Shown: piece after piece, positions 23,737 through 32,945 of the stretch | Layout: each line of letters starts with the position of its first letter | Position numbering within the stretch: position 1 is the stretch's first letter | DNA from: JBQTKD01 sp052389435 | GTDB lineage: Bacteria; Actinomycetota; Actinomycetes; Sporichthyales; Sporichthyaceae | NCBI GenBank assembly: GCA_052389435.1 | Contig: JBQTIB010000014.1 | Span: forward strand, 62,001-126,000 | Reading direction: 5' to 3' | Length of the DNA stretch: 64,000 nt | Translations under genes and position numbers: made by a program | Notes under the pieces: model-generated | The model's input: the letters and a program-made list of their open reading frames with translations, nothing else | Databases searched by the model: none | Told to the model about the DNA's origin: nothing

Positions 23737-26652
23737 GTGGCGCTTCTCGCTCTGATGGTCGGGCCGCCGCTGGCGCTGCTGGTCACGGTCGGCAACCCGA
23801 TCCCCGAGCAGGCGGTCGTCGGCGGACAGATCACCGACGCCGCGGTCGTCGGTCTGCTCGCCGGTGTCGTCTGGCTGGCCTGGGCACAGCTCGGGGTCGT
23901 CATCGCGGTGGAGGCCACAGCGGCCGTGCGCGGCCGAGCATTGCCCCGCACCATCCCCGGCTGCGGGTTCAGCCAGCACCTCGCTCGCCGACTCGTCGTC
24001 ACCGCCTCCCTGCTGCTCGCAGGCGCGGGACCGCTCGTTGCCACCGCCGGCGCAGTCGCGAGCCCCGCCGTTGCGGCCACCACCGTCGCCGGTTGCCGCA
24101 CCGAGCCGACGGCCAGTCCGGCGCCCCGCCTCGCCCTCCCGGCGTCGACGACCGACCGGGCCACGGCACGGCCGGTCGCCCACGCAGCCAGCGCGTCCCT
24201 CCCAGACCTGCAACCAGTCGTGCGAGACGTGGAGCCGAACGAGCTCTCTTATGTCGTGCGCCCGCCGCAGGGCCACCACTACGACTCGCTCTGGGACATC
24301 GCCGAGCGTCATCTCGGCGAAGGCCGACGCTGGCGGGAGATCTACGACCTCAACCGCCACCGCGCCCAACCCGACGGGCAGCGCCTCGAACTCGCTCGCC
24401 TGATCCAGCCCGGCTGGCGGCTGCTCATGCCCGCCGACGCCACCGGAATCCATGCAGAGAAGGAAAAAACGAGAAGCGAACCGCGCACCCTGGACCGGCC
24501 CTCGACGCCCGCGAGGGCCGACCTCGCGCCAGCGGACGAGGCGGCGCCGACGGTCCCGCTCGCCCGCCGAGCCGACGACGCCCCGAGTGCGAGTACCGCA
24601 GCAGCTGCCCGCCGGGTACAACTCGGCCCTACGCCCACGGTGCCGTCACCTGCGGCCGCTGGCACGGCCACCCCCGGCCCGGGGGTCTCCGCCGCAGCCG
24701 TGGATGTCGAGTCGGTCGAACAGGACGACGACGTGGCGATCCCGTTCGGCCAGTTGACTCTCGGCCTCGGGGCCGTCGCCTGCGCCGCCCTGGTCGCGGA
24801 GCTGGCCCGACGCCGCCGTCGAGCGCAACGCTTCCGCCGCCCCGGCGAACGACTGCCGCGTCCCAGCGAGCCCGCGGCGGCGGCCGAACGCCGACTGCGC
24901 GCGGCGAACGCCGAACTGAGCGTCACCGACCTTCGCGACGCGCTGCGCCTGCTCGCCCACCACTGCCGCGCCGAGGGCCGGGCACTGCCCGACGTCCACG
25001 CGATCACTCTGAACGCCGCCGGTGCCACCCTGCACCTCGAGGCCGACGCCGACCCGGTGGCGCCGTTCCGCGCCGGCGGCGACCGCGCGTGGTGCCTCGA
25101 CAGCGCAGTGCTCGCCGCGGCCGACCGCACCGACCTCGCCGAGAACGGTATGGACCCCTACCCGGCGCTGGTCAGCCTCGGCGTCACCGACGACGCCGTC
25201 CTGCTCGTCAACCTCGAAGCCGCCGGCACCCTCACCATCGCCGGGAACTCCGTCGAGGCGACCCCGATCCTGCACGCCCTCGTCGCGGAACTCGGCACCA
25301 GCCTGCTCTCGGCGACGGCGCACGTAGTCCTCACCGACTGTCCGCCAGAGCTCGCCGCGATGCTCGACCACGGCCGCGTCACCCTCCTCGACCCCCACCA
25401 GGCAGAGCAGTGGGCACACGCGCGCGGCCGGGAGGTCGGCTCGATCCTGCAGGCCGCCGGCGTCCCCGACGTCGGCGGCGCACGAACGCGCGGAGTCGCC
25501 GACGACGTCTGGGCACCCGCGGTGCTGCTCGTCGGCGCGAGCACCGGCGATGTACCGGAGCCGGCCGCCGAGGTCACGGTCGTCCGAGTGGCCGAGAGCG
25601 CGGGGACCGGTTGGGCACTACGCCGAACCGACGGCGGATGGAGGTTCGACCCGCTCGGCGTCGCGCTCACCCCGCAACGGCTCGACCTGCACGGGCTCGG
25701 ACCGCTGGCGGAGGCCCTGGCCACCGCCGAGAGTCCCGCCAGAGCGCCGAAGGACCTCGACAGTGCGGGGCCGTCGTCGACGCCGACGCACGACCCTGCC
25801 GAGGAGACCACGGCCGCGGACCCGAATCCCGCGCCGCTACCGGAGGCGGCGACTCGGCCCCTCCGGACAGTCCCTCGACCCGCAGGCCCTGCCGACGACG
25901 AGCCGGTCCTGCCGGCTCCGCGGGTCCTCGTCCTCGGCCCGGTCGAGATCACCGGCGTCGCCGAGGACGGTGCCCCGGGCCGGAAGCGTCGGGCGACCGA
26001 ACTCGTCGCCTACCTGGCGCTGCATCCCGGCGCAAGCCAGTACCAGCTGGACGAGGCGCTCTGGCCGGGCTGCCGGGTACCCCGCAACACCCGCAATCCG
26101 TTGGTCTCGCGGACCAGGCAGTGGCTCGGTACCAACCCGGAAGGGGAGCACTACCTCGGCCTGGTGGGCGAGGGCGGGCACTACAACCTCGGCTCGGCGG
26201 TCACCTGCGACTGGCACGAGTTCCAGGCCCTCGCCGCGCGTGGCATCGCGGCGGGCGAGGACGGCCTCGACGATCTGGAGGCCGCGATGCGCCTGGTCCG
26301 GGGGCGACCGTTCGTGGGCGTCTACCCGGCCGCCTACGGATGGGCCGAGTCCGCTACTCAGGACATGATCAGCGCGATCGTCGACGTTGCCCACGTCACC
26401 GTCGAGCGGGCCCTCGCGCGGGGTGACGCCCGGCGAGCGCGCTGGGCGGCGGGGCGCTGCCTGACAGTCGAGCCGTGCTCCGAGCTGCTCGTCCAGGACG
26501 CCATCCGCGCAGCCAAGGCCCTGGGTGACACCGAAGATGCGGATCGCCTTGTCGCTGCACTCAGGCGGCAGATCCAGGACCTCGATCCGGATGACGACCT
26601 GGACGGCGTCCCGGCGTCGGTGGCCGCCGTTCGTCCGGGATCGGTCCGGTAG
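23737..26652 (+). CDS. membrane LysM-BTAD regulator at the end of the tad operon
   Basis: The product of about 971 residues has two or three N-terminal membrane segments and a LysM-like domain (YDSLWDIAERHLGEGRRWREIYDLN..LIQPGWRLLMPA, about residues 185-235). A Pro/Ala-rich linker leads to another membrane helix (LTLGLGAVACAALVAEL) and a large cytoplasmic middle region. The end holds a winged-helix plus BTAD module (KRRATELVAYLALHPGASQYQLDEALWPG; DWHEFQALAARGI) of SARP-type regulators. This layout is common beside actinobacterial Tad loci and may link wall state to pilus expression. The only in-frame GTG is at 23737; the first membrane helix appears to start earlier, so the true start may lie nearer the tadG stop (ATA at 23665). 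Confidence 0.82.
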   Translation: MALLALMVGPPLALLVTVGNPIPEQAVVGGQITDAAVVGLLAGVVWLAWAQLGVVIAVEATAAVRGRALPRTIPGCGFSQHLARRLVVTASLLLAGAGPLVATAGAVASPAVAATTVAGCRTEPTASPAPRLALPASTTDRATARPVAHAASASLPDLQPVVRDVEPNELSYVVRPPQGHHYDSLWDIAERHLGEGRRWREIYDLNRHRAQPDGQRLELARLIQPGWRLLMPADATGIHAEKEKTRSEPRTLDRPSTPARADLAPADEAAPTVPLARRADDAPSASTAAAARRVQLGPTPTVPSPAAAGTATPGPGVSAAAVDVESVEQDDDVAIPFGQLTLGLGAVACAALVAELARRRRRAQRFRRPGERLPRPSEPAAAAERRLRAANAELSVTDLRDALRLLAHHCRAEGRALPDVHAITLNAAGATLHLEADADPVAPFRAGGDRAWCLDSAVLAAADRTDLAENGMDPYPALVSLGVTDDAVLLVNLEAAGTLTIAGNSVEATPILHALVAELGTSLLSATAHVVLTDCPPELAAMLDHGRVTLLDPHQAEQWAHARGREVGSILQAAGVPDVGGARTRGVADDVWAPAVLLVGASTGDVPEPAAEVTVVRVAESAGTGWALRRTDGGWRFDPLGVALTPQRLDLHGLGPLAEALATAESPARAPKDLDSAGPSSTPTHDPAEETTAADPNPAPLPEAATRPLRTVPRPAGPADDEPVLPAPRVLVLGPVEITGVAEDGAPGRKRRATELVAYLALHPGASQYQLDEALWPGCRVPRNTRNPLVSRTRQWLGTNPEGEHYLGLVGEGGHYNLGSAVTCDWHEFQALAARGIAAGEDGLDDLEAAMRLVRGRPFVGVYPAAYGWAESATQDMISAIVDVAHVTVERALARGDARRARWAAGRCLTVEPCSELLVQDAIRAAKALGDTEDADRLVAALRRQIQDLDPDDDLDGVPASVAAVRPGSVR

Positions 26653-26727
26653 CGGTTCGAAGCGTCCTCGGCGCGCGTTGTGCGTCCTGGCACCGGCAGG
26701 TCTTCGGCGTGCCGGCACGGTGTGCGG

Positions 26728-27492
26728 GTGGAGGCCGCCGAACCGACGACTCGCCGCAGTTGGGTCGAGCAGATCATGGGCATGCCGGTGAGCGTGCTCG
26801 CCCGCGGCCGGGGCGCGGCTTCGGGCGCGGCTTCCGAGGTCGTCGCCGCGGTCTTCGCCGAGCTGCGTGCGGTCGACGCCATGTTCTCCACGTACCGACC
26901 CGACAGCGCCGTCAGCCTGCTCAACGCGGGCAGGCTGCAGCTCGCCGACTGCGCGGACGACGTCCGCACGGTGGCGCAGGGCTGCGCGCAGGCGCGGGAG
27001 CTGACCGGCGGCCTGTTCGACGCCGACCGGCCCGACGGCGGCTGGGACCCTTCCGGCTACGTCAAAGGGTGGGCCGTGGAACGAGCCGCCCGCCATCTCG
27101 GCGCGGTGCCGGAGGCGGACTGGTGTCTCAACGCCGGCGGGGACGTGGCAGTGGTCTGCGCCGGCGAGGGAACCTTCAACGTCGGGATCGCGGAACCGCA
27201 GGATCAGAGCCGGATCGCCACCGTGGTGGTCGCCGGGTCGGGCGGAGTCGCGACCAGCGGAACGGCCCAGCGCGGCGCCCACCTCTGGGACCCCCGCACG
27301 GGTCGGCCGGCTTCGCCGTGCTGGGACTCGGTCACCGTCGTCGGTCCCTCCCTGCTCACCGCCGACGTTCTGGCCACCGCCGCCTTCGTCGCGGGAGGCG
27401 ACTGGGAGCGGATGGTGCTGGCGGTTCCCGGGTACCGGGCGCTCGGCATCGGGCGGGAGGGCACGTCGACCGTCGGCGACTGGCCGACGTGA
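26728..27492 (+). CDS. FAD:protein FMN transferase (ApbE-like)
   Basis: The product of about 254 residues shows ApbE signatures: an N-terminal MGMPVSVLARG strand, AVDAMFSTYRPDSAVSLLN, DPSGYVKGWAVERA (the conserved D-x-xx-x-KG motif), CLNAGGDVAV and GVATSGTAQRGAHLWDPRTG with the metal/FAD-binding residues. The enzyme attaches FMN covalently to Thr/Ser of target flavoproteins at the membrane surface. No signal peptide is visible, so it may act in the cytoplasm or need another export route. The GTG at 26728 was chosen from the start of similarity; ATG 26776 is possible. No obvious flavinylated target is adjacent. Confidence 0.85.
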   Translation: MEAAEPTTRRSWVEQIMGMPVSVLARGRGAASGAASEVVAAVFAELRAVDAMFSTYRPDSAVSLLNAGRLQLADCADDVRTVAQGCAQARELTGGLFDADRPDGGWDPSGYVKGWAVERAARHLGAVPEADWCLNAGGDVAVVCAGEGTFNVGIAEPQDQSRIATVVVAGSGGVATSGTAQRGAHLWDPRTGRPASPCWDSVTVVGPSLLTADVLATAAFVAGGDWERMVLAVPGYRALGIGREGTSTVGDWPT

Positions 27493-27632
27493 TCTGCGGC
27501 TTATGTCTTCGAGAAACCTTGCATCCTCGGGAGACCTCGACCTCTGTCCCGGCACCGACGCGCGGCAACCTCTACACCCTCATCGGTGAGGAGACGGTTG
27601 GTCCTAATCCTATTGCAGCGAAGCGGTGGTCG

Positions 27633-28775
27633 TCAGGGTGTGGTCGTTGCGCTGGGCGTGGAGGACGGGACTGCCGTGGCGGCCGCGGTGCCTGCGGTCG
27701 GAGGCGAAGACGGGCCTGCGTTCGGGCTCGACCCCTCGTCGTAGGCGTTCGCCTTGCCTGCGAACTCGGAGTCGAGCTTGGCCTGGTCGGCCCTGGGAAA
27801 CGAGACCTTGTTCGGGTCTCCGTCCGAGGTGTAGATCGACTTCGGGTTCTTCTCGAACTGGTTGAGCCAGTACTCGGAGTCGGTGGGCACGGTGGCGGGG
27901 CCGGACCGGATGCGCGGAATGGCGTACGGCTCGAACTTCGCTGCGAACGGCGAGGGCGCCGGGTTGGAGCCGACGAGCAGCACGCCCACGAGCGAGTACG
28001 ACTTGCCTTCGTACGTGCCGCCTCGCACCAGCTGTTTGTTGACCGGGGAGATGCCGAACGGGAGTGCGAGCGTGGACACCACCGCGCTGGGAGCAGAGGC
28101 CTTGATGTCTTCGGAGTTGCCCGCCAGCTCCTGCTGGATCTTGCTGTCGCTGCTCTGCTTGAGGTTGATGTGGTTGAGCGTGTGAACGCCGACCTCGTAC
28201 CCGTTGTCCACCAGCCACGGCACGGCCTTCGGGTCCTGGAACGGGCTGCCGTTGACGTAGAAGCTGCCGGTCGCGGTGAAGTCGGGGTTGGCGGTCTCGA
28301 ACTCCTCGAGGATGCCGACCGCGGAATCCGGGGTGGGCTTTCCATCGGTGCCGATCTGGATCTGACTGATCGTCGAATCGTCGAACGTAAGCACGACGGG
28401 GTGCTTGCCCGCCGGGATGTCCACCTTGCCCGCGACGAGCGCAGCGGTGGTGATCGGTACGAACCCCATCCGGTGCATCCGCTCCAGTTCGGCCTTGAAC
28501 TCGGCCGGTGTCTGGTCGTACTCGCCCTTGGCGTCTTCCTTGATCTGGTGGTACATCATCACCGGGACCTGGCCCAGTTCGTTCGCGTTGATCGAGGCCG
28601 CGTCGACGGGTCCGCCGATCGGCGCGCTCGACGCGCCGGCATCCGGGGAGGGGTTGGAGCTCGGAGCGTCGACGACCGCGGGCGGTTGATCCGCCTTGTT
28701 CGGCTCCGCACCTCCACATGCCGAAAGCAGCAGTCCGGAAACTGCGGCGGCCATCGCGACGGTGCGTCGGTGCAT
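27633..28775 (-). CDS. polysaccharide deacetylase-family lipoprotein
   Basis: The 380-residue product has a lipobox (LLLSAC), a Ser/Pro/Asn linker and a NodB-type domain. PVMMYHQI, the metal-binding VLTFDDS motif, ATGSFYVNG and the HTLNH (HxxxH) motif are all visible. The enzyme would remove acetyl groups from peptidoglycan or surface glycans outside the membrane. The C-terminal tail is Ala/Ser/Thr/Pro-rich. AGGGGGAC before the ATG at 28775 and the signal peptide define the start, excluding a longer frame to 29129. It is transcribed divergently from the copper cluster. Confidence 0.88.
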   Translation of the reverse strand: MHRRTVAMAAAVSGLLLSACGGAEPNKADQPPAVVDAPSSNPSPDAGASSAPIGGPVDAASINANELGQVPVMMYHQIKEDAKGEYDQTPAEFKAELERMHRMGFVPITTAALVAGKVDIPAGKHPVVLTFDDSTISQIQIGTDGKPTPDSAVGILEEFETANPDFTATGSFYVNGSPFQDPKAVPWLVDNGYEVGVHTLNHINLKQSSDSKIQQELAGNSEDIKASAPSAVVSTLALPFGISPVNKQLVRGGTYEGKSYSLVGVLLVGSNPAPSPFAAKFEPYAIPRIRSGPATVPTDSEYWLNQFEKNPKSIYTSDGDPNKVSFPRADQAKLDSEFAGKANAYDEGSSPNAGPSSPPTAGTAAATAVPSSTPSATTTP

Positions 28776-29234
28776 CTGTCCCCCTACATGGGTTTCGTTG
28801 CTGCGCTCGAACGGTGCAGCCGAAGCCTTCTCGAATCGGAACGTCCGGCTTCGATCATTCAGCAGCGACGACACAAATTCCGGGGGATCGTCGCCCCAGT
28901 CACGACAACTCGGTAACGGCGAAATCGCGACAGAGGGGCTTGGACCACGCCTGGGCGAAGCCGAGCCGACGGCATGCGCCGACCTGCTTGCCGCCGTGTT
29001 GGGGCTCGCCGCAGCCGAGGCCGCGGTGGGCCGACGAGTCGCGGCGCGGCGCTGGGCCACGGCGTTCCGTGCATCGGCCGGCATGCGGATCGCTCCGCCG
29101 GAATCGCCGCTTCGCCGGCATGCCGACACGAACGACGCCGCTGCGGCATCGTTACACCGTTCGGGCGATCCTTGGCCCCCTTCGCTGCGAACATCGTTGT
29201 GAATTGATCGTCACTGGGTAACATCGTGGGAGTT
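28776..29234. other. 459-bp divergent intergenic region
   Basis: No gene is supported. Next to the copper cluster there is TTGATC (29205-29210) and, 7 bases later, TAACAT (29218-29223); the latter may be a -10 box that would place transcription start close to the ATG at 29235. The remainder has uneven coding bias and only shadow frames. Confidence 0.5.
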
Positions 29235-29699
29235 ATGGAACACCGCACCCGAGCCGGAACGATCGCACCGCGCCTGCTGATGCTGGCCGCGGTGCTCTTC
29301 TGCCTGTTCGGGTTCGCCGTCCCCGAGGGCTCCGGGGGCACCGCCGCCGCGCCCTCGGCCGTCGTCGGTCTCTTGACCACCGACGTCGCTGCCGGCGCGG
29401 CCGACACCGCGCACGCCGCTCATGAGCCCGCCGACGATCCGTCTCTGGCCAGCGTCGCGTCGGTCGGTTGGGCGGACGCCGGCCACGCCGCTCACGGCCA
29501 CGGCGCCGGCCACGGCGAGCACTCCGTCAACTGCATGCCCAGTGCCTCTTCCTCGCCGATCGCCGCCGCTCCGGCGCCCGATCTCGCGCCTGCGGTGACG
29601 GTGGTCGCCTTGGCGCTGCCGCGGTCGGCTGCCGTCTTCATCCCGGCGGTGCTGCCGCGCCCGCCGGATCTGCGCTCCCTCTGCGTCCAACGGGTCTAA
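29235..29699 (+). CDS. DUF6153-like small membrane protein, His-rich
   Basis: The 154-residue product has an N-terminal hydrophobic signal (LLMLAAVLFCLFGFAVP), a middle His-rich stretch (AHAAHEP, AGHAAHGHGAGHGEH) followed by NCMPSAS, a second hydrophobic segment and a Pro-rich tail. This is the layout of DUF6153-type actinobacterial proteins; the His cluster suggests metal binding outside the membrane. A GTG at 29226 is an alternative start. It is the first gene of the copper/heavy-metal island and precedes the TauE/SafE-cupredoxin gene. Confidence 0.65.
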   Translation: MEHRTRAGTIAPRLLMLAAVLFCLFGFAVPEGSGGTAAAPSAVVGLLTTDVAAGAADTAHAAHEPADDPSLASVASVGWADAGHAAHGHGAGHGEHSVNCMPSASSSPIAAAPAPDLAPAVTVVALALPRSAAVFIPAVLPRPPDLRSLCVQRV

Positions 29700-29799
29700 C
29701 AGACACCGTCGCACCGATGCCATCGGCGTCGGTGTCCTCGGTGTCCCTGCCGTGCGCTCGCGCCGGCTCTCCCGTTGACCCAGAAGGGCGCATCTTCCG

Positions 29800-30918
29800 A
29801 TGTCCGCAATCTCGTTGTTCCTCACCGGTCTGACCACCGGTGCGATCGCCGGCGGGGCCTCGTGTGCCGCGGTACAGGGCGGGCTGCTCGCCGGAGCCGT
29901 CGGCCGGCGCAAGGCGGCGACCCAGGCCGACCGTGTACCGGTCGCCGTCGGCGCCCACGCCGCGGCGAGCCCTCCGCTGCGTCCCCGCGGGTTGATCAAC
30001 CGCCTCGACTCGGACGCCGTCGTACCGCTGGGCGCGTTCCTGTCCGCGAAACTGGTCTCGCACACCCTGCTCGGCGCCGCGTTCGGCGCGATCGGGGCCG
30101 CGGCTCAGCCCAGCCCCCGCACCCGTGCGGTGCTGCTGCTGGCCGCCGCGACCCTGATGGTCCTCTTCGCCCTCGACATGCTCGGGGTGAAGGCGGTACG
30201 CGGACTGACCCCCCGCGCGCCCGAGGCGTGGACCCGACGGGTACGCACCAGCGCCAAGTCGGACGCCGCGACCACGCCGGCAATCCTCGGCTTCCTGACC
30301 GTGCTCCTACCCTGTGGGGTCACGCTGAGCATCTGGCTGCTGGCGATCACGTCCGGTTCGGTGCTCGCGGGCGCCGCGGTGATGGCCGGGTTCGTCGTCG
30401 GCACGGTTCCGCTGTTCGCCCTCCTCGGCTACCTGTTGCGCGTCTCCACCCGCGTCATGCAGGGGCGGCTGTCGATCGCGACCGGGCTCGTGGTGCTGGC
30501 CGTCGCGGCGTGGACGTTCAACTCCGCCCTCGTCCTGGGCGACTGGGGCCCCAAGCGCGGCGAGACGGCGGTCTCGGCGGCCGAATCCAGCCGCGCGGTC
30601 CGCCAGCTGCCCGACGGCACGCAGGTGATCCGGCTCGCCGTGAACAGCGACGGCTACAGCCCGGCGGCCGTGACCGCCAAGCCCGGGGTACCCACCCGAC
30701 TCGAACTCGTGACAGAAAACACCGGCGGGTGCACCCGGGCCTTCGTGGTCGCCAGCCGTGGCGTCCAAGAGGTCCTCCCGAAGACCGGCACGACGAACGT
30801 CGACCTCGGTGCGCCGAACGCGGGAACCCTGCGCTACACGTGCGGCATGGGCATGTACACCGGCCGGATCGTGTTCGACTCCGCCGCTCCGGCCGCGGCG
30901 CTGGGCGGTGCCCGATGA
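29800..30918 (+). CDS. TauE/SafE-like membrane transporter fused to a cupredoxin domain
   Basis: The 372-residue product has six to seven membrane helices of the sulfite exporter TauE/SafE (DsbD-like) type, with Cys residues in GGASCAAVQGG and LLPCGVTLSIW. A C-terminal periplasmic plastocyanin-like domain (about 270-365) follows, with RLAVNSDGYSPAAVTAKPGVPTRLEL, NTGGCTRAFV and TLRYTCGMGMYTGRIVF, whose Cys and Met residues look like a copper site. Such UrtA/CcoH-type proteins are linked to copper handling. The ATGA overlap with the HMA-chaperone gene implies a shared function, probably passing copper across the membrane. Confidence 0.85.
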   Translation: MSAISLFLTGLTTGAIAGGASCAAVQGGLLAGAVGRRKAATQADRVPVAVGAHAAASPPLRPRGLINRLDSDAVVPLGAFLSAKLVSHTLLGAAFGAIGAAAQPSPRTRAVLLLAAATLMVLFALDMLGVKAVRGLTPRAPEAWTRRVRTSAKSDAATTPAILGFLTVLLPCGVTLSIWLLAITSGSVLAGAAVMAGFVVGTVPLFALLGYLLRVSTRVMQGRLSIATGLVVLAVAAWTFNSALVLGDWGPKRGETAVSAAESSRAVRQLPDGTQVIRLAVNSDGYSPAAVTAKPGVPTRLELVTENTGGCTRAFVVASRGVQEVLPKTGTTNVDLGAPNAGTLRYTCGMGMYTGRIVFDSAAPAAALGGAR

Positions 30919-31133
30919 GCAGCTTCGTACTGGCCATCGAGGGCATGCACTGCGCCTCCTGCGGCATGTTGATCGACGACGCCGTCGAGGACCTGGCCGG
31001 CGTTCAGCGATCCAGCACGGACATGCGCGCGAAGCGCACCACCGTCGAACTCGACGGCACCGGCGCGACGCCCACCGAGGTGATCGGTGCCATCGAGGCC
31101 GAGGGGTACAGGGCAGTCCTCGTCGCCCCCTGA
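30915..31133 (+). CDS. HMA-domain copper chaperone (CopZ-like)
   Basis: The 72-residue protein is a single heavy-metal-associated domain with the canonical GMHCASC motif (residues about 9-15) and the typical beta-alpha-beta pattern ending GYRAVLVA. CopZ-type chaperones carry Cu(I) to P1B ATPases or membrane partners. The start overlaps the upstream cupredoxin-transporter gene by 4 bases. Notably the P1B ATPase in this island lacks CxxC in its own HMA domain, so this protein may supply that function. Confidence 0.92.
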   Translation: MSSFVLAIEGMHCASCGMLIDDAVEDLAGVQRSSTDMRAKRTTVELDGTGATPTEVIGAIEAEGYRAVLVAP

Positions 31134-31173
31134 CCCATCCGCGCAACCCCGTTGCGGGGCCTGCGGTGCACAT

Positions 31174-31192
31174 ACCCGTACCGAGTACGGGT
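31174..31192. promoter_or_regulatory. perfect dyad ACCCGTAC-N3-GTACGGGT
   Basis: An 8-bp inverted repeat with a 3-base spacer lies between the HMA chaperone and the next metal-binding gene. It resembles MerR-family operators (the Tn501 mer operator has CCGTAC-N4-GTACGG). A small CCCCG/CGGGG hairpin at 31147-31159 just upstream could end the preceding transcript. Confidence 0.6.
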
Positions 31193-31240
31193 TCACTCTG
31201 TCGTTGCGCGTCCACCTAGTCCAGTTCGGGAGCTCAGACG

Positions 31241-32302
31241 ATGAAGGTTGCAGCGAAGTTGGTCGGCTTCTCCGCCGTGGTGGCGTCCGCGTTCGGGGTG
31301 GCCCTGCTCGCCGGTTCGGCCTTCGAACCGATCGCGCCGGAGACGCAGCGCCTGAACCTGGCCGGATCCCACGGCAGCGGGGGCGCCGTGGGATCCGCGC
31401 CCGGCATGGCGGGCATGCCCGGCGGCAGCGACTCGCCCGCCCATTCCGGTTCCGAGCCGGGGCCCGCCGCGCCGCCGCAGGTCCCGGCGGCGATCGCGTC
31501 CTCGGAGTCCGGGCTGCCCGGGCTGGCCGTTGCCTCCCGCGGCTACACCCTGCGGATGGACGACGTCACGCCGGATGCGGGCGAGGCGGCGGCGCTGCGA
31601 TTCACGATCGAGAGTCCGGACGGTGGAGCGGTGCTCAACTTCCGCCCGACGCACGAGAAGGAGATGCACCTGATCGTGGTCCGGCGGGACCTGACGGGCT
31701 TTCAGCACCTGCACCCGGAGCGGGACGCCGCGGGCGCCTGGACGGTCGCGGCGAACCTGACCGCGCCGGGCGTCCATCGCGTCTTCGCCGACTTCGCGCT
31801 GCTCTCCCAGCCCGATCCGATGACGCTGGGAGCCGACGTCTTCGTCCCGGGCGACTTCCAACCCGCAGACCTTCCCCCGGCGTCGAACACCTGGGCGGGC
31901 GACGGGTACGAGGTAAGCCTCGGCGGGGCACCGCGCGCGGGCACCGAGACGGAACTGGCCTTCACCGTGCGCAAGGACGGCCGCGAACTGACCGACCTCG
32001 AGCCCTACCTGGCCGCATTCGGCCACCTAGTCTCCCTGCGAGCGGGAGACCTGGCCTACCTGCACACCCACCCGGTGCAGGAGGCAGTAGCCGGCACTCG
32101 CGGCGGGCCCGTGGTCCAGTTCGGCACCACGTTCCCGACCGCGGGGGCCTACCGACTGTTCCTGAACTTCGCCCACGCCGGCGTCGTGCGCACCGCCGAG
32201 TTCACGGTCCAGGTCGGGGCGGGCTCCGGCGCCCCCGTCCCGGTCTCGCCCCCGCAGTCGCCGCAGACGGGCACGGCACCCAGTCCCCATTCCGGGCACT
32301 GA
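31241..32302 (+). CDS. secreted His/Met-containing protein of the copper cluster
   Basis: The 353-residue product has an N-terminal signal or anchor (LVGFSAVVASAFGVALLAG), then a Gly/Ser/Met/His-rich segment (SHGSGGAVGSAPGMAGMPGGS). The mature region carries repeated beta-sandwich-like halves with FRPTHEKEMHLIVV, FQHLHPE and LAYLHTHPVQE. The His motifs probably bind copper or another metal. Proteins of this type accompany copper ATPases and multicopper oxidases in actinobacteria. It is followed after 31 bases by a DUF305 lipoprotein gene and preceded by the perfect dyad. Confidence 0.75.
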   Translation: MKVAAKLVGFSAVVASAFGVALLAGSAFEPIAPETQRLNLAGSHGSGGAVGSAPGMAGMPGGSDSPAHSGSEPGPAAPPQVPAAIASSESGLPGLAVASRGYTLRMDDVTPDAGEAAALRFTIESPDGGAVLNFRPTHEKEMHLIVVRRDLTGFQHLHPERDAAGAWTVAANLTAPGVHRVFADFALLSQPDPMTLGADVFVPGDFQPADLPPASNTWAGDGYEVSLGGAPRAGTETELAFTVRKDGRELTDLEPYLAAFGHLVSLRAGDLAYLHTHPVQEAVAGTRGGPVVQFGTTFPTAGAYRLFLNFAHAGVVRTAEFTVQVGAGSGAPVPVSPPQSPQTGTAPSPHSGH

Positions 32303-32333
32303 GCTCTCACCTCCACATCGAAGGGACACACCC

Positions 32334-32945
32334 ATGCTTCGCACCCGTTCCGCCGGTCTCGTTCTGACGGCCGCGCTCGGACTCGGTTCCCTCGCCGGAT
32401 GCGGCGGCGGCGAGGACACCGCCACCAGTGCGGCCCCGGCCGCCGACGCGACCTTCAACATCGCCGACGTCAGCTTCGCCCAGCAGATGATCCCCCACCA
32501 TTCCCAGGCGGTGAGAATGGCGGCCCTGGCCGACACCCGCGCCAAGGACCCAAAGGTCAAGAAGCTCGCCAAGGAGATCCTCTCCGCTCAGGGCCCGGAG
32601 ATCGAAACCATGCAGGGCCTCCTGGACACCTGGCAGCAGCCGTCGGCGCCGGACATGGCGGGCATGGACCACTCCAGCATGAGCCCGGAGGCGATGGCGG
32701 CGATGGGAACGGGCTCGATGCCCGGCATGGCCACCGACAAGGACCTGTCCAAGCTCGCCGCGGTCAAGGGCGCAGCCTTCGACAAGCTGTTCCTCGCCCT
32801 CATGCTCGAGCACCACCGCGGCGCACTGGAGATGGCCGAGACGCAACGCGCCGAAGGCAAGGCCACCGAGGCCCTCGCGCTCGCCGAGGACATCGAGACT
32901 GCCCAGGCCGAGGAGATCGCCCGGATGGAGAAACTGCAGAAGTGA
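32334..32945 (+). CDS. DUF305 lipoprotein (first of three)
   Basis: The 203-residue product has a lipobox (GSLAGC) and a ferritin-like DUF305 domain: FAQQMIPHHSQAVRMA and LMLEHHRGALEMAE with the paired His, separated by a Met/His-rich loop (PDMAGMDHSSMSPEAMAAMGTGSMPGM). DUF305 proteins cluster with copper resistance genes, and the Met/His residues suggest Cu binding at the outer membrane face. The end overlaps the start of lgt by 4 bases. Two more members lie at 47.8 and 48.7 kb. Confidence 0.9.
   Translation: MLRTRSAGLVLTAALGLGSLAGCGGGEDTATSAAPAADATFNIADVSFAQQMIPHHSQAVRMAALADTRAKDPKVKKLAKEILSAQGPEIETMQGLLDTWQQPSAPDMAGMDHSSMSPEAMAAMGTGSMPGMATDKDLSKLAAVKGAAFDKLFLALMLEHHRGALEMAETQRAEGKATEALALAEDIETAQAEEIARMEKLQK

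Noticed and set aside
28696..29202. + strand open frame of 168 codons across the divergent promoter region
   Set aside because: It overlaps the deacetylase signal peptide on the other strand and has no ribosome binding site or recognisable domain.
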